Source: Thermoguttaceae bacterium
GTDB taxonomy: Bacteria > Planctomycetota > Planctomycetia > Pirellulales > Thermoguttaceae
Assembly (NCBI GenBank): GCA_017441605.1
Contig: JAFRXD010000042.1
Span: 28,654 to 92,653 of the forward strand
Length of the DNA stretch: 64,000 bases
Direction of reading: 5' to 3'
Of the stretch, positions 8,977 through 18,900 are shown piece by piece (position 1 is the stretch's first letter; the number at the start of each line of letters is the position of its first letter). Position numbers and translations under genes: made by a program. Under the pieces are notes generated by a model. That model had not been told where the DNA came from. It saw only the letters and a list, made by a program, of their open reading frames with translations, and made no database searches.

Positions 8977-11900
8977 ATGACAACGACGAAACGAAGAATT
9001 GGCGCGGGGCTCGTCCTTCTGGCGGGGCTCCTTTTTCTGGCGATCGCGACGCCGCGACTCGTTCTCGGGGCTCCGGACGTTCCCGCCCCGATTCGCGATA
9101 TTCCCAGACGACCGAGAGGAGCCGAGCCGGTGAAGAAAATCGATCCCAATTCGCAACGCGTCGAGTTCGCCGGAATCGCGGCGAAGCCGACGGAGGAGCG
9201 CGCCAAGGCGCTCGAGGGGCGAAAGCCCGAGGAACTGCTCGAGATCGGGAGCAAACTACTGAGAGAGAATTTATGCGCCGACGCGGCGGTCTTTTTCGAG
9301 GGTATGTTGACCCCCGAGGCTTCGGATCAAATGTTCGTCGCGGGGCTCGGCAATCTCGACTCCGCGCTCGATATGATCGGAAACGAAGAAGAGCGTTTCG
9401 CCAAGATGAGCGAGAAACTCGACGCGGCGCTCGAAGCGCGCCCCGACTCGTGGCGCGTTAAAATGACGGTCGCCAATTTGCTCGGCAAATTCCCGAGCGT
9501 CTGTCGGTTGGTCGACGGCGGGGTCGTCTACGGGGGGAATCGCTACGACGCGAGCGCGCTTTCTTGCTCCGAGCGGCTTTTCGTTCGCCGCCTCCGACTG
9601 TTCGAAGAGGCGCTTCCGCTCGTTCGACAAGAGAGCTCCAACGACGGCGTATGGTATTTTTACGAATCGTTTTTCAACCTCTTTCTTCCTCGGAGCGCGA
9701 ACAATTATTGGCGCCTCCAGAAGTTGACAAAAACGGACGTTTTGCCCGATCTCGAGCCGAATAATCAAGCGCTCCGCCAGAACCGTTTCGGGGGCGCGCC
9801 GGTCGACGCGGAGGGGAACCCGGTCTTTTTCGAGACGCCCGAGTCGTACGAAACGGCGCGAAACGACGGAGAGCGCGTATGGGCGTTGCAGGAGGAAATG
9901 TTGCGCCGCGATCCTCCGGAGGATAGACGGGTTTATCTTTTTGTGGAGCTCGCTCGATTCGCCCAAGAATTGTTCGGCGTTCAAACGCTCTCGAGCTACC
10001 GGTTCTTCTTTAACAACGACGCGAATTCCCCCGCCGAAAGCGCGGCGGACGGGATTTGGTCGCTCCATACGCTAAAAGACTCCGAAACGATCGCGAAGCT
10101 GGCGAGCGGGGTCAAGCGATTCGAATTGCCCCCGAACTACGACTACATTGAACTTTGGCGAAACGTTGCGGAGTTGGACAAGAAGGGCGCGTTTCGCGAC
10201 GAGGCGCTTCGCGCGATCGCGACGGAGTATCAGAATCGTCGCCAAATGGACAAGGCGGCGGAGGTCTGGAAACAGCTCGCGGAAACCGCCGCCGCGCCGA
10301 CGAACGGGGACTCGGCGAAACGCGCCTATTCGCAAATCGTCGACCCGCGCGTTAAGTTCGATTCCAGTTGCTCGGTCGTTGGGGTCGACGCGACGCTCAA
10401 CGTTCGGTTCCGGAACGCGACGGGGGGCAAGTTCGTCGTTAAGCGGCTGAACGTCGCGCCGGTTCTCGAGCAGATTCGCTCGAAGAAGTTTTGGCAAAAA
10501 TACGGTGGCGATAGGCTCGCCGAGGCGCTGAACGACGCGATTTTCTCCGAGGCGAATCCGACGCTCGCGGAAAAGGCGGGGCGGCGATTCGCGGCGCTCT
10601 TTGGCGTCGAGACCAAAATAATCGGGGAGACGGTCGAGACCAAGACGCTGGAATTCGACTCCGATCCGCTTCACTTCGATCGGGTCGATCGGGTCGAGCT
10701 CTCGACGCGCGAGCCGGGGGCGTACCTTTTGGAAGTTTCCGCCGACAACGGAAATACCGACTACGCGATTATTTGGCTGCGCGACGTCGCGATCGTTCGC
10801 AAGCCGTTCGAGGACGGGACGCGTTACTTCGCGCTCAACGCGAGCTCCGGGGAGCCGATCCCGAATCAAAAGATCGAGTTCTTCGCGGTTTCCACGAGGT
10901 GGAACGGCAAAACGAACGAGAACGTCGTCGAAACCAGGTCGTTCGAGAAAACGACCGACTCGGACGGCTCGGTTCTCGTAGAGCCAATCGACGTTTCCAA
11001 CAACGGCTCGGCGCAAATTCTCGCGGTCGTTCCCAAGTCGGGCGGGTCCAAAACGGAGGCCTCGCAGTTCTCGTTTTTGGACTTCGAGAATTTTACGCGG
11101 ATCGACCCGGATCGCGGTCGCTACCCGGATAATCCGCGCGCGTTCTTTATGTCGGATCGCCCGATCTATCGACCGGGGCAGAAGGCGGAGTTTAGTTTCG
11201 TCGTCGGAAATCCGCAATACGACGCGCCGGAAAAGTCCGTCTGGGCGGGGAAAGAAGCCGAGTATCGGATTAGTTCGCCGAACGGGGAGGAAGTCGCGAA
11301 GAAACGGGTTAAACTCGACGATTACGGCGTTTTTAACGACGCGTTCGAGCTCCCGACCGACGCGAAACTGGGGGTTTACAACGTCGAGCTCGCGCGCCAA
11401 TTCCACGCCGACGGTCGAACCGACCAGTTCTTGGGGAACGGCTCGTTCCGACTGGAAGAGTATCGCAAGCCGGAGTTTATCGTAACGGTCGACGCGCCGA
11501 AAGACCCGATCGCCCTCGGCGACAAGTTTAAGGCGAAAATCAACGCGAAGTACTACTTCGACGCCCCCGTGACCAAGGCGACCGTCTCGTACAAAGTCCA
11601 GCGAACGAACCACTACTCGACCTACTGGCCCGCTCGATATTGGGACTGGTTCTACGGTTGCGGCTACTGGCAGTTCGCCTACGATTGCGAGTGGTACCCC
11701 GGGTGGACCCGCTGGGGGTGCAAGCGGCTCGCGCCGCCCTTTGGGTTCGGGGGCATGGGCGGGGGATTTTACCCCGGTCCTTTCGGGGGTTCCGGGGTTC
11801 CCGAGGTCGTTCTCGAAGGGGAAACGGAAATCGGCGAGGACGGGACTTGCGAGATCGAGATCGACTCGTCCCTCGCGAAATTGATCTTCCCGAACGACGA

Positions 11901-14900
11901 CCAAGAGTACTCGATTACCGCCGAGGTTACCGACGCGTCGCGTCGAACGATCGTCGGGAACGGGAAGGTTTACGCCGCGCGCGAGCCGTTCAAGACCTAC
12001 GTCTGGTTCGATCGCGGATTCTATCGGATCGGGGACAAAATGAACCTCGGGTTCCAGGCGCGTCGGGTCGACGGGAAGTCGGTCGCCGGAAACGCCGAAA
12101 TTAAGCTGTTTAAAATCGCGTACGAAGCGACCGACGACGAGTCGGTCAAGCCGATCGAGACCGAGGTCTATTCGACGAGCGCGAAGCTCGACGAGTCGGG
12201 TTGCGGGGAGGTCGCGCTCTCGGCGAAAGAACCGGGGCAGTATCGCGTTTCGTGCGTCGTCGCCTCGGAGAACGGAATCGAGGAAGAGGGCGGACAACTG
12301 ATCGTCGTTCGCGGAACGAATCCCAAACCGAGCGACAAAGCGGAGTTCCGTTTCAACTCGCTCGAAATTATCCCGGACAAGCCGGAGTACTCGGTCGGGG
12401 ACGTCGCGCATATTCAGATCGCGTCGAACAATCCGGACGCGTTCGTCTTGTTCGCGGCGCGCCCGAAAGGGGCGGTCCTCCCCGGGAAGCCGAACTTCGT
12501 TAAGCTGGAGAACGGAACGGCTTGCGTCGACGTCAAAATCGAGGTCGCGGACCAGCCGAACATTTTCGTTCAGGCGGCGACGGTTTTCGGGGGCAGATTG
12601 TTCCAAGAGCAGCGCGAGCTCGCGGTTCCGCCCGAGAAGCGCGTTTTGGACGTCGCGCTTGAGCCGAGCGCCGAGCGCGTTAAGCCGGGCGCCAAAGCGA
12701 CGATCAAGGCGCGACTGACCGACGTCGACGGGAAACCGGTCGTCGGGCGAACGGTCGTAACGGTTTACGACAAATCGCTCGATCAAGTCGCGGGGTGGTC
12801 GAACGTCGGGGACGTTCGGGAATTCTTCTGGAAGTGGCGTCGATACGCCAATATCCTCTCCGGGGACAATCTCTCGAGCGCGACGTTCTACGACGCGTTC
12901 CATTTGATCAAGCCGGACGACTACCAAACCCGAATGCAATCGATCGACGCGCTGGGGGACGCGATCGGAGCGGCTTACGGCGGCATAGAATTCTTTGCCG
13001 ACGGGCTCCCCGGCGCGCGCGGCGGCGCGCGCAAGTCGATGGCGTTGCGCAGGTCGGGCCGCGCCGAGGCGATGGAAATAGCGGAGGAGGAGGCGGTGGC
13101 GCTCGACGACGCCGATATGGTTCTGGCCGCGCCCGCCGCCCCGGCGCCGGAGGCGAAATCCGAGTTCGCGGCGGGCGCGATGGGAGGCGCCATGAACGTA
13201 ATGACTCTCGCCGCGAAGCCTTCGAACGCGTTCGACGACGCCAAGTTCGCGGGGGACGAGGCCGAGGAGAGCGAGAGCGCCCCGTTGGTCGAGGCGGTCG
13301 TTCGCAAGAACTTAGCGGACGTCGCCTACTGGGCGGCGGATCTCCAGCCGGACGACGACGGGGTAATCGAAATCGAAGTCGATATGCCGGAGAATCTTAC
13401 GACGTGGCGAATCCGCGCCTGGTCGGTCGGGGACGGATTGCGCGTCGGTTCCGGCGAGGCGGAGCTCGTTACGAGCAAAGACGTTATCGTGAGAACGGTC
13501 AAGCCGCGCTTCCTGACGCAAAAGGACGAGGTCGTTCTCTCGGCGAACGTTCACAATTATCTCGAGTCCGAGAAGAAAGTTCAAGTCTCCATTGAATTTC
13601 CGAAGGACGACCCCGAGAAGTCTAGCGCGACGCTGGCGCTCCTCGCGGGAAGCGAGCCGGTTCGCGAAGTCGTCGTTCCCGCGAGCGGGGAGGCGCGCGT
13701 CGATTGGACGGTTCGCGCCGAAACCCCGGGCGTTTCGACGTTTGTCATGAAGGCGCTGACCGACGAGGAATCGGACGCGATCCAAGAGACGATTTCCGTG
13801 AAAGAGCACGGAATCGACAAGCAGATCGCGGTCTCCGGGCAGATTCCGAAGCCGGACGAGGACGCGGAGAACGCGTCGGAAACGGTTCGGGAGTCGACGT
13901 TTACGATGACGATTCCCGAGGAGCGCCGCCCCGAGACGACGCGCCTTACGGTTCGGTTCTCGCCGACCTTGGCGGGGGCGATTCTCGACGCCCTGCCGTA
14001 TCTGATGGAGTATCCCTACGGTTGCGCGGAACAGACGCTGAACAAATTCCTTCCGCTCGTTCGCGCCCAGCGCGCGCTCATGGAGTCGGGGGTCGATTTG
14101 GCGAAGCTCCAAGAGAAGCGCGTCAATTTGAACGCGCAGGAGCTTGGGGACGCTCAAACGCGCGCGAAACAGTGGAATCGTAGAGCGTTGGAGAACCCGG
14201 TCTTCGACGTCGAAAGGGCGCGCGCCTTCGCGGCGGCGGGGATCGAGAAGCTGCAGTCGACGCAGAATCCCGACGGCGGCTGGGGCTGGTTCTACGGCCC
14301 CGGCGCGACCTCTTCGAAAACGATTACCCCGCTCGTCGCGCAAGGGCTCCAAATCGCCCTGCAATGCGACCAACAAGTCGACCCGGGAACCTTGCAAAGG
14401 GCGACGAGCCTAATGCTCGAATGGGAGCGCGACAGCGTCGTTAAGCTGATTCGCGGAAAGGTTTGGACCGACGAACAGAAGCGCGAGAATCGTTGGAACG
14501 AATGGAAAGAGAAAGCGGACTCGACAGACGCGGCGATCTATTTCGCGCTTTCGTCGCTCGGAATCCAGCCGAGCGAGTTCGGTGATTTCGTCGACTACGA
14601 CAAAGCGGCGCTTAAAACTTCCGATCCCGCGCAAGTTCATTCGACGATGAAGGAGCTGATTTGGGAGGCGCGAACCGAGTTGTCGCTCTATTCGCTCTCG
14701 CTCTACGGGCTCGCGCTGACCGACGAGCCGGTTCGAGGCGACGCCACTAAAGCGAAAATCGAGGGCGTTTTGGCGGTTCTCTCGCAGTACCGCAAGGTCG
14801 ACGAGGAGAACCAAACGGTTTGGCTCGATCTCGAGCGATACTCGGGCTGGCTCTTCTGGTCGTGGTACGGGGGCGAGTTCGAAACGCAAGCGCGCTATTT

Positions 14901-15786
14901 GCAACTCCTCGTTCGCGCGGATCGCGAGACGCTCGAGAAGCTCGGGCTCGCCGACGACGCGCCGCGATTCGTTAAATACCTGCTAAACAATCGCAAGAAC
15001 GCGACTTACTGGCGCTCCACGCGCGACACGGCGCTCTGCGTCGAGGCGTTCTCGGAGTACCTGCAAAAGACGCGGGAGCTGGCGCCGAACGAAACGGTCG
15101 AGGTTCTCCTCGACGGGAAAGTCGAGAAGACGGTCGAGTTTACGCCCGACAATCTCTTCGAGGCGGACGGAACCCTCGAGCTTTCGCCCGAGGAGCTCGC
15201 GTCGGGAGATCGCGAGATAACCCTGCGCGTCAAAGGAGACGGACCGCTCTACTACAACGCGTACCTGCAATTCTTTACGCTGGAAGACCCGATCGAGAAG
15301 GCGGGACTCGAGCTCAAGACCGAGCGCCGCTACTACAAGTTGGTCGAGAAGAAAGACGCGACGACGACGGTCGAGGGCGGGCGCGGTCAAGCGGTCGATA
15401 TGAAAGTCGAGCGCTACGAGCGGGTTCCGCTCAATAGCGGGGACGAGGTAACGAGCGGCGATTTGATCGAGGTCGAGCTGCTCGTCGACAGCAAGAACGA
15501 CTACGAGTCGATTCTGCTCGAGGACGCCAAGCCCGCCGGATACGAGCCGACCGAAGAGCTTAGCGGCTATAACGGCAACGCGCTCGGGGCTTACGTCGAG
15601 TACCGAGACGACCGCGTTTGCTTCTTCGCCGACCGCGTCCCGCAAGGGCGGTCCGTCGTTACCTATCGGCTCCGCGCCGAGACCCCCGGCAAGTTCTCCG
15701 CGCTTCCGACCAAGATCTGGGCGATGTACGCGCCGGAGCTCAAAGGGAACGCCGACGAGTTCAAGACGAAGGTTTTGGACAGGTAG
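8977..15786 (+). CDS. Alpha-2-macroglobulin family protein with intact thioester motif
   Basis: 2269 residues. Export signal at residues 1-31 (basic start, Leu/Ala-rich core, cleavage likely after VLG). Repeated macroglobulin-type beta domains fill the first 1500 residues, including FMSDRPIYRPGQKAEF and the matching GDKMNLGFQARRVDGK strands. Around 880-950 lies an unusual insertion very rich in Trp, Tyr and Gly. Residues about 1360-1440 are Ala-, Glu- and Met-rich and may be the bait-like region. The thioester motif is YGCAEQ, with Cys1683, Glu1685 and Gln1686; an alpha-helical toroid follows, with repeated Gly-Trp segments such as NPDGGWGWFYG. A C-terminal receptor-like domain ends in FSALPTKIW. 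Bacterial members trap attacking proteases in the periplasm or at the surface; that role is inferred. No PBP1C partner gene is present. The start has a GGAGGA ribosome site. Confidence 0.9.
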   Translation: MTTTKRRIGAGLVLLAGLLFLAIATPRLVLGAPDVPAPIRDIPRRPRGAEPVKKIDPNSQRVEFAGIAAKPTEERAKALEGRKPEELLEIGSKLLRENLCADAAVFFEGMLTPEASDQMFVAGLGNLDSALDMIGNEEERFAKMSEKLDAALEARPDSWRVKMTVANLLGKFPSVCRLVDGGVVYGGNRYDASALSCSERLFVRRLRLFEEALPLVRQESSNDGVWYFYESFFNLFLPRSANNYWRLQKLTKTDVLPDLEPNNQALRQNRFGGAPVDAEGNPVFFETPESYETARNDGERVWALQEEMLRRDPPEDRRVYLFVELARFAQELFGVQTLSSYRFFFNNDANSPAESAADGIWSLHTLKDSETIAKLASGVKRFELPPNYDYIELWRNVAELDKKGAFRDEALRAIATEYQNRRQMDKAAEVWKQLAETAAAPTNGDSAKRAYSQIVDPRVKFDSSCSVVGVDATLNVRFRNATGGKFVVKRLNVAPVLEQIRSKKFWQKYGGDRLAEALNDAIFSEANPTLAEKAGRRFAALFGVETKIIGETVETKTLEFDSDPLHFDRVDRVELSTREPGAYLLEVSADNGNTDYAIIWLRDVAIVRKPFEDGTRYFALNASSGEPIPNQKIEFFAVSTRWNGKTNENVVETRSFEKTTDSDGSVLVEPIDVSNNGSAQILAVVPKSGGSKTEASQFSFLDFENFTRIDPDRGRYPDNPRAFFMSDRPIYRPGQKAEFSFVVGNPQYDAPEKSVWAGKEAEYRISSPNGEEVAKKRVKLDDYGVFNDAFELPTDAKLGVYNVELARQFHADGRTDQFLGNGSFRLEEYRKPEFIVTVDAPKDPIALGDKFKAKINAKYYFDAPVTKATVSYKVQRTNHYSTYWPARYWDWFYGCGYWQFAYDCEWYPGWTRWGCKRLAPPFGFGGMGGGFYPGPFGGSGVPEVVLEGETEIGEDGTCEIEIDSSLAKLIFPNDDQEYSITAEVTDASRRTIVGNGKVYAAREPFKTYVWFDRGFYRIGDKMNLGFQARRVDGKSVAGNAEIKLFKIAYEATDDESVKPIETEVYSTSAKLDESGCGEVALSAKEPGQYRVSCVVASENGIEEEGGQLIVVRGTNPKPSDKAEFRFNSLEIIPDKPEYSVGDVAHIQIASNNPDAFVLFAARPKGAVLPGKPNFVKLENGTACVDVKIEVADQPNIFVQAATVFGGRLFQEQRELAVPPEKRVLDVALEPSAERVKPGAKATIKARLTDVDGKPVVGRTVVTVYDKSLDQVAGWSNVGDVREFFWKWRRYANILSGDNLSSATFYDAFHLIKPDDYQTRMQSIDALGDAIGAAYGGIEFFADGLPGARGGARKSMALRRSGRAEAMEIAEEEAVALDDADMVLAAPAAPAPEAKSEFAAGAMGGAMNVMTLAAKPSNAFDDAKFAGDEAEESESAPLVEAVVRKNLADVAYWAADLQPDDDGVIEIEVDMPENLTTWRIRAWSVGDGLRVGSGEAELVTSKDVIVRTVKPRFLTQKDEVVLSANVHNYLESEKKVQVSIEFPKDDPEKSSATLALLAGSEPVREVVVPASGEARVDWTVRAETPGVSTFVMKALTDEESDAIQETISVKEHGIDKQIAVSGQIPKPDEDAENASETVRESTFTMTIPEERRPETTRLTVRFSPTLAGAILDALPYLMEYPYGCAEQTLNKFLPLVRAQRALMESGVDLAKLQEKRVNLNAQELGDAQTRAKQWNRRALENPVFDVERARAFAAAGIEKLQSTQNPDGGWGWFYGPGATSSKTITPLVAQGLQIALQCDQQVDPGTLQRATSLMLEWERDSVVKLIRGKVWTDEQKRENRWNEWKEKADSTDAAIYFALSSLGIQPSEFGDFVDYDKAALKTSDPAQVHSTMKELIWEARTELSLYSLSLYGLALTDEPVRGDATKAKIEGVLAVLSQYRKVDEENQTVWLDLERYSGWLFWSWYGGEFETQARYLQLLVRADRETLEKLGLADDAPRFVKYLLNNRKNATYWRSTRDTALCVEAFSEYLQKTRELAPNETVEVLLDGKVEKTVEFTPDNLFEADGTLELSPEELASGDREITLRVKGDGPLYYNAYLQFFTLEDPIEKAGLELKTERRYYKLVEKKDATTTVEGGRGQAVDMKVERYERVPLNSGDEVTSGDLIEVELLVDSKNDYESILLEDAKPAGYEPTEELSGYNGNALGAYVEYRDDRVCFFADRVPQGRSVVTYRLRAETPGKFSALPTKIWAMYAPELKGNADEFKTKVLDR

Positions 15787-15815
15787 CGGTCGGGTTCGGC
15801 GCTAGTTTCTTTCTC

Positions 15816-15853
15816 CTCGACGTCGACTCTTTATCGAGCGAGTCGGCGTCGAG
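15816..15853 (+). terminator. Long hairpin terminator between the two macroglobulin genes
   Basis: Arms CTCGACGTCGACTC (15816-15829) and GAGTCGGCGTCGAG (15840-15853) pair over 14 positions with one G-T wobble and a 10-base loop. GCGCCTTTTA follows. It suggests the two paralogues are not simply co-transcribed. Confidence 0.65.
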
Positions 15854-15970
15854 GCGCCTTTTATCTATCGCCGACGCCGCGCGTTCGGAGAACAACGGAA
15901 ACAAACGTTTCGTTCGCTCGAGATCGATCCGATCTCCTTGGACGGGACTCTTAGGGAAAAGGAGCGCGCG

Positions 15971-18900
15971 ATGCGACGTTCGAGCTTCCGAAAAATCGCG
16001 AAACTAACCTTGGCGACCGCGACGCTGTTGTTGGCGGCGTTCGCTACTTCTTCGACAAACGCGCGACCGCGAGCGGCGTCCGACGAGGAACCGAGCGTCG
16101 CGTCGGATTCGTGGCGCTCTATGCTCGACGAGGCGCAAAAGATCGCCGCCGAGCCCGACGTCGTTTTTCGCGTCGGGGACGAGATCGTTTGGGAGCTTCC
16201 CGGTCCGACCTCCGAGCCGCTCTCGCAGGTCGAGCGCAAATACGTTCGACGATTAAAGTTGTTCGAGGAGGCGCTTCCGCTGGTTCGACAAGAACCGGCG
16301 GCGACGGAGGACGTCGGTCGGTTCTACGACGCGTTCGTCGATCTGTTCGCGGACCGCGCGACTCGGTTTCTGTCCCTATCGGAATTAACGAAAACCGACG
16401 TCGTTCCGGAGTTTGAGCGTCTGGAGGACGCGCTCCGTCGCTCGCGGGGACCGGGCGCTCCGGTCGACGCCGAGGGAAACCCGATTTTTTACGAGACGCC
16501 CGAGTCTTACGAGACGGCGCGAAGCGACGGCGAGCGACTCTTCTCGCTCGAAGAGGAACTGCTGCGACTCGATCCGAGCCCCGGACGGCGCGCGCGAGTC
16601 TTGCTCAAACGAGCGGAGCGCGCGGAGGCGATCTACGGCGTCGAGACCGCCTCGCGCTATCGATTCGTCTTCAATAGTTTCGGTCAATCGGACCCGGCGA
16701 GCGCGTCGGCGGAGAAACGCTTGCTTCGCTCTCTATCCGACTCCGAGACGCTCGCGCGGTTCGCGAACGGACTCCTACGCGTCGAATTGCCGCCGAATTA
16801 CGCGTATCTCCAAATATGGCGCGAAGTTGTCGATAACGGACCGGAATATTACCTCGACGAAACGCTTCCGAAAATAGCGCGAGAGTATCGAAACCGACTT
16901 CAATACGACAAAGAAGGGGAAATATGGAAGCGCTTGTCTTTAGTCGGGAGAATTGGCGATCGAGACCGTTGGAAAAAGGAGCTTTCGACGGTCGTCGATC
17001 CAATCGTTTTTTTCGATTCGAGCTCCGCGGTCGACGGGGTCGACGCGCGATTAAAGCTCCGATACCGAAACGCGACGGAGGCGGATCTTGTCGTCAAGCG
17101 CCTCGACGTCGGGCGTCTTCTCGAACTAGTTCACACGAAAGAATATCTTGAGACGACCGACCATCGGTTCCGGGAGTCGCTCGGAGACGCGATTCGCGCG
17201 GAGGTCGATCCCGAGGACAGTAGGCGCGAAACGGCGTTTTTCGTCGAGCAAAGTCGCGCGACCGGAAAGAAGATCGTCGGGGAAATCGTCGCGCGCGAAA
17301 CGATCGCGCTCGACCCCGATCCGAACCGGTTCGATCGAATCGCTCCCGTCGAGTTCCCCGTTCGCGAGTCGGGCGCCTACCTTGTCGAAGTTTACGAGAG
17401 GGGTAAAATTTGCGACGCCGCGATCGTTTGGTTGAACGACGTTCTCCTTTACTGCGGATCGTACGACGACGGTCGTCGATACTTCGCGTTCGACGCGACG
17501 ACCGGGAAACCGCTTCCGAAGCGCCGGATTGATTTTTTTGCCTTTGCGCGAGACGCGAGCGCGAGCGCCAATCGGAGCGGATTTCGGCCCGTCGTTACGA
17601 AATCGCTCTCGCGAACGACCGACAAAGACGGTTCGATCTTCCTATCGTCCCAAGAGTTCGTTCCCGGCGGCGCTTGGCAAATCTTCGCGATCGCGCCGAA
17701 ATCGAAGGATTCCGACGCCTCTTCCGGATTCGCGTTTCTCGATTTTATAACGATGTTTTCGACTCCGGACCTCGTTCGGCGCCAGCGCGAAATAGTTCGA
17801 CCTTACGAAGGCGCTCGCGCGCTTTTCGTTTCGGATCGTCCGGTCTATCGGCCCGGTCAAAAGGCGGAGTTTCGATTCGTCGTCCTCGCTCCTCCGAACG
17901 GCGAGAACGCGGAGAACAAATGGCGCGATCGCGAGGTCGAGCTTAGCGCGCTGGCTCCGGACGGAACCGAGGCGTTCCGAAAGCGCGTTCGTCTCGACTC
18001 TTACGGAAGCGTCTCCGATTCGCTCGAGCTTGGAGGCGACGCCCCGCTCGGAATCTACAAATTCGCGCTAACCCCTCTCGCCGAGGACGCGATTCTCGTA
18101 ACCGCCGACGATCCGCGCAATCCCGATCCGTATCGCAAACGCCCCGCTCCGTTGGGCGAGGGGGAATTCCGATTGGAAGAGGCTCTTGAGTCGGCGTTTC
18201 AGGTAACGATCGAAGCGCCCGCCGATCCGGTCGCGCTCGGGGAGAAATTCAAGGCGAAGATCGTCGCGAAATATCCCGACGGGGCGCCTGTGTCGCGAGG
18301 GCGCGTTTCGAGCCGAGTCTTCCGAGCGAATCGATACGCGAGCTATCGTCCCGCTCATTGGTGGAACGGACTTTACGGACCCGATTGCGAAGATTTCGCG
18401 TCCTCTTACGAATGGTATCCCGGTTGGAAAATATGGGGTTGCGTACTTTACGGCGGATTCGATTCTTTCGAGGAAAACCTCGGAATTTCGGAATTCGTTC
18501 TCGAGGACGAGAGAATTCTCGACGAAAACGGAACTTGCGAGATTGAAATCGACTCGTCGCGCGCCAAAGCGCTCTTTCCCAACGACGACCAAGAGTACTC
18601 GATCGTCGCCGAAGTCGTCGACGGGTCGCGAGATACGGTCGTCGCGTCGGGAAAAGTTCTCGCGACTCGGTCTTCGTTCGAGGCGCGCGTCCGGCTCGAT
18701 CGCGGATATTATCGCGCCGGGGACAAAATGAATCTCGAAGTCGAAGCGTCGCGACGCGACGGAAAGCCGGTCGCCGGAACCGCCGCCGTCAAACTGTTTA
18801 AGATCGCCTACGAAAAGACGCCCGGCGGCTCGGTCAAGCCGAGGGAAACGGAAGTTTTCGCGTCGGGCGCGACTCTCGACGAGAACGGGCGAGGCGCGCT

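Noticed and set aside
10072..12939. A 955-codon open frame antisense to the first macroglobulin gene
   Set aside because: Arg/Val/Asp-rich mirror of a strongly biased coding strand, no ribosome site, no domain; the sense frame is clearly the gene.
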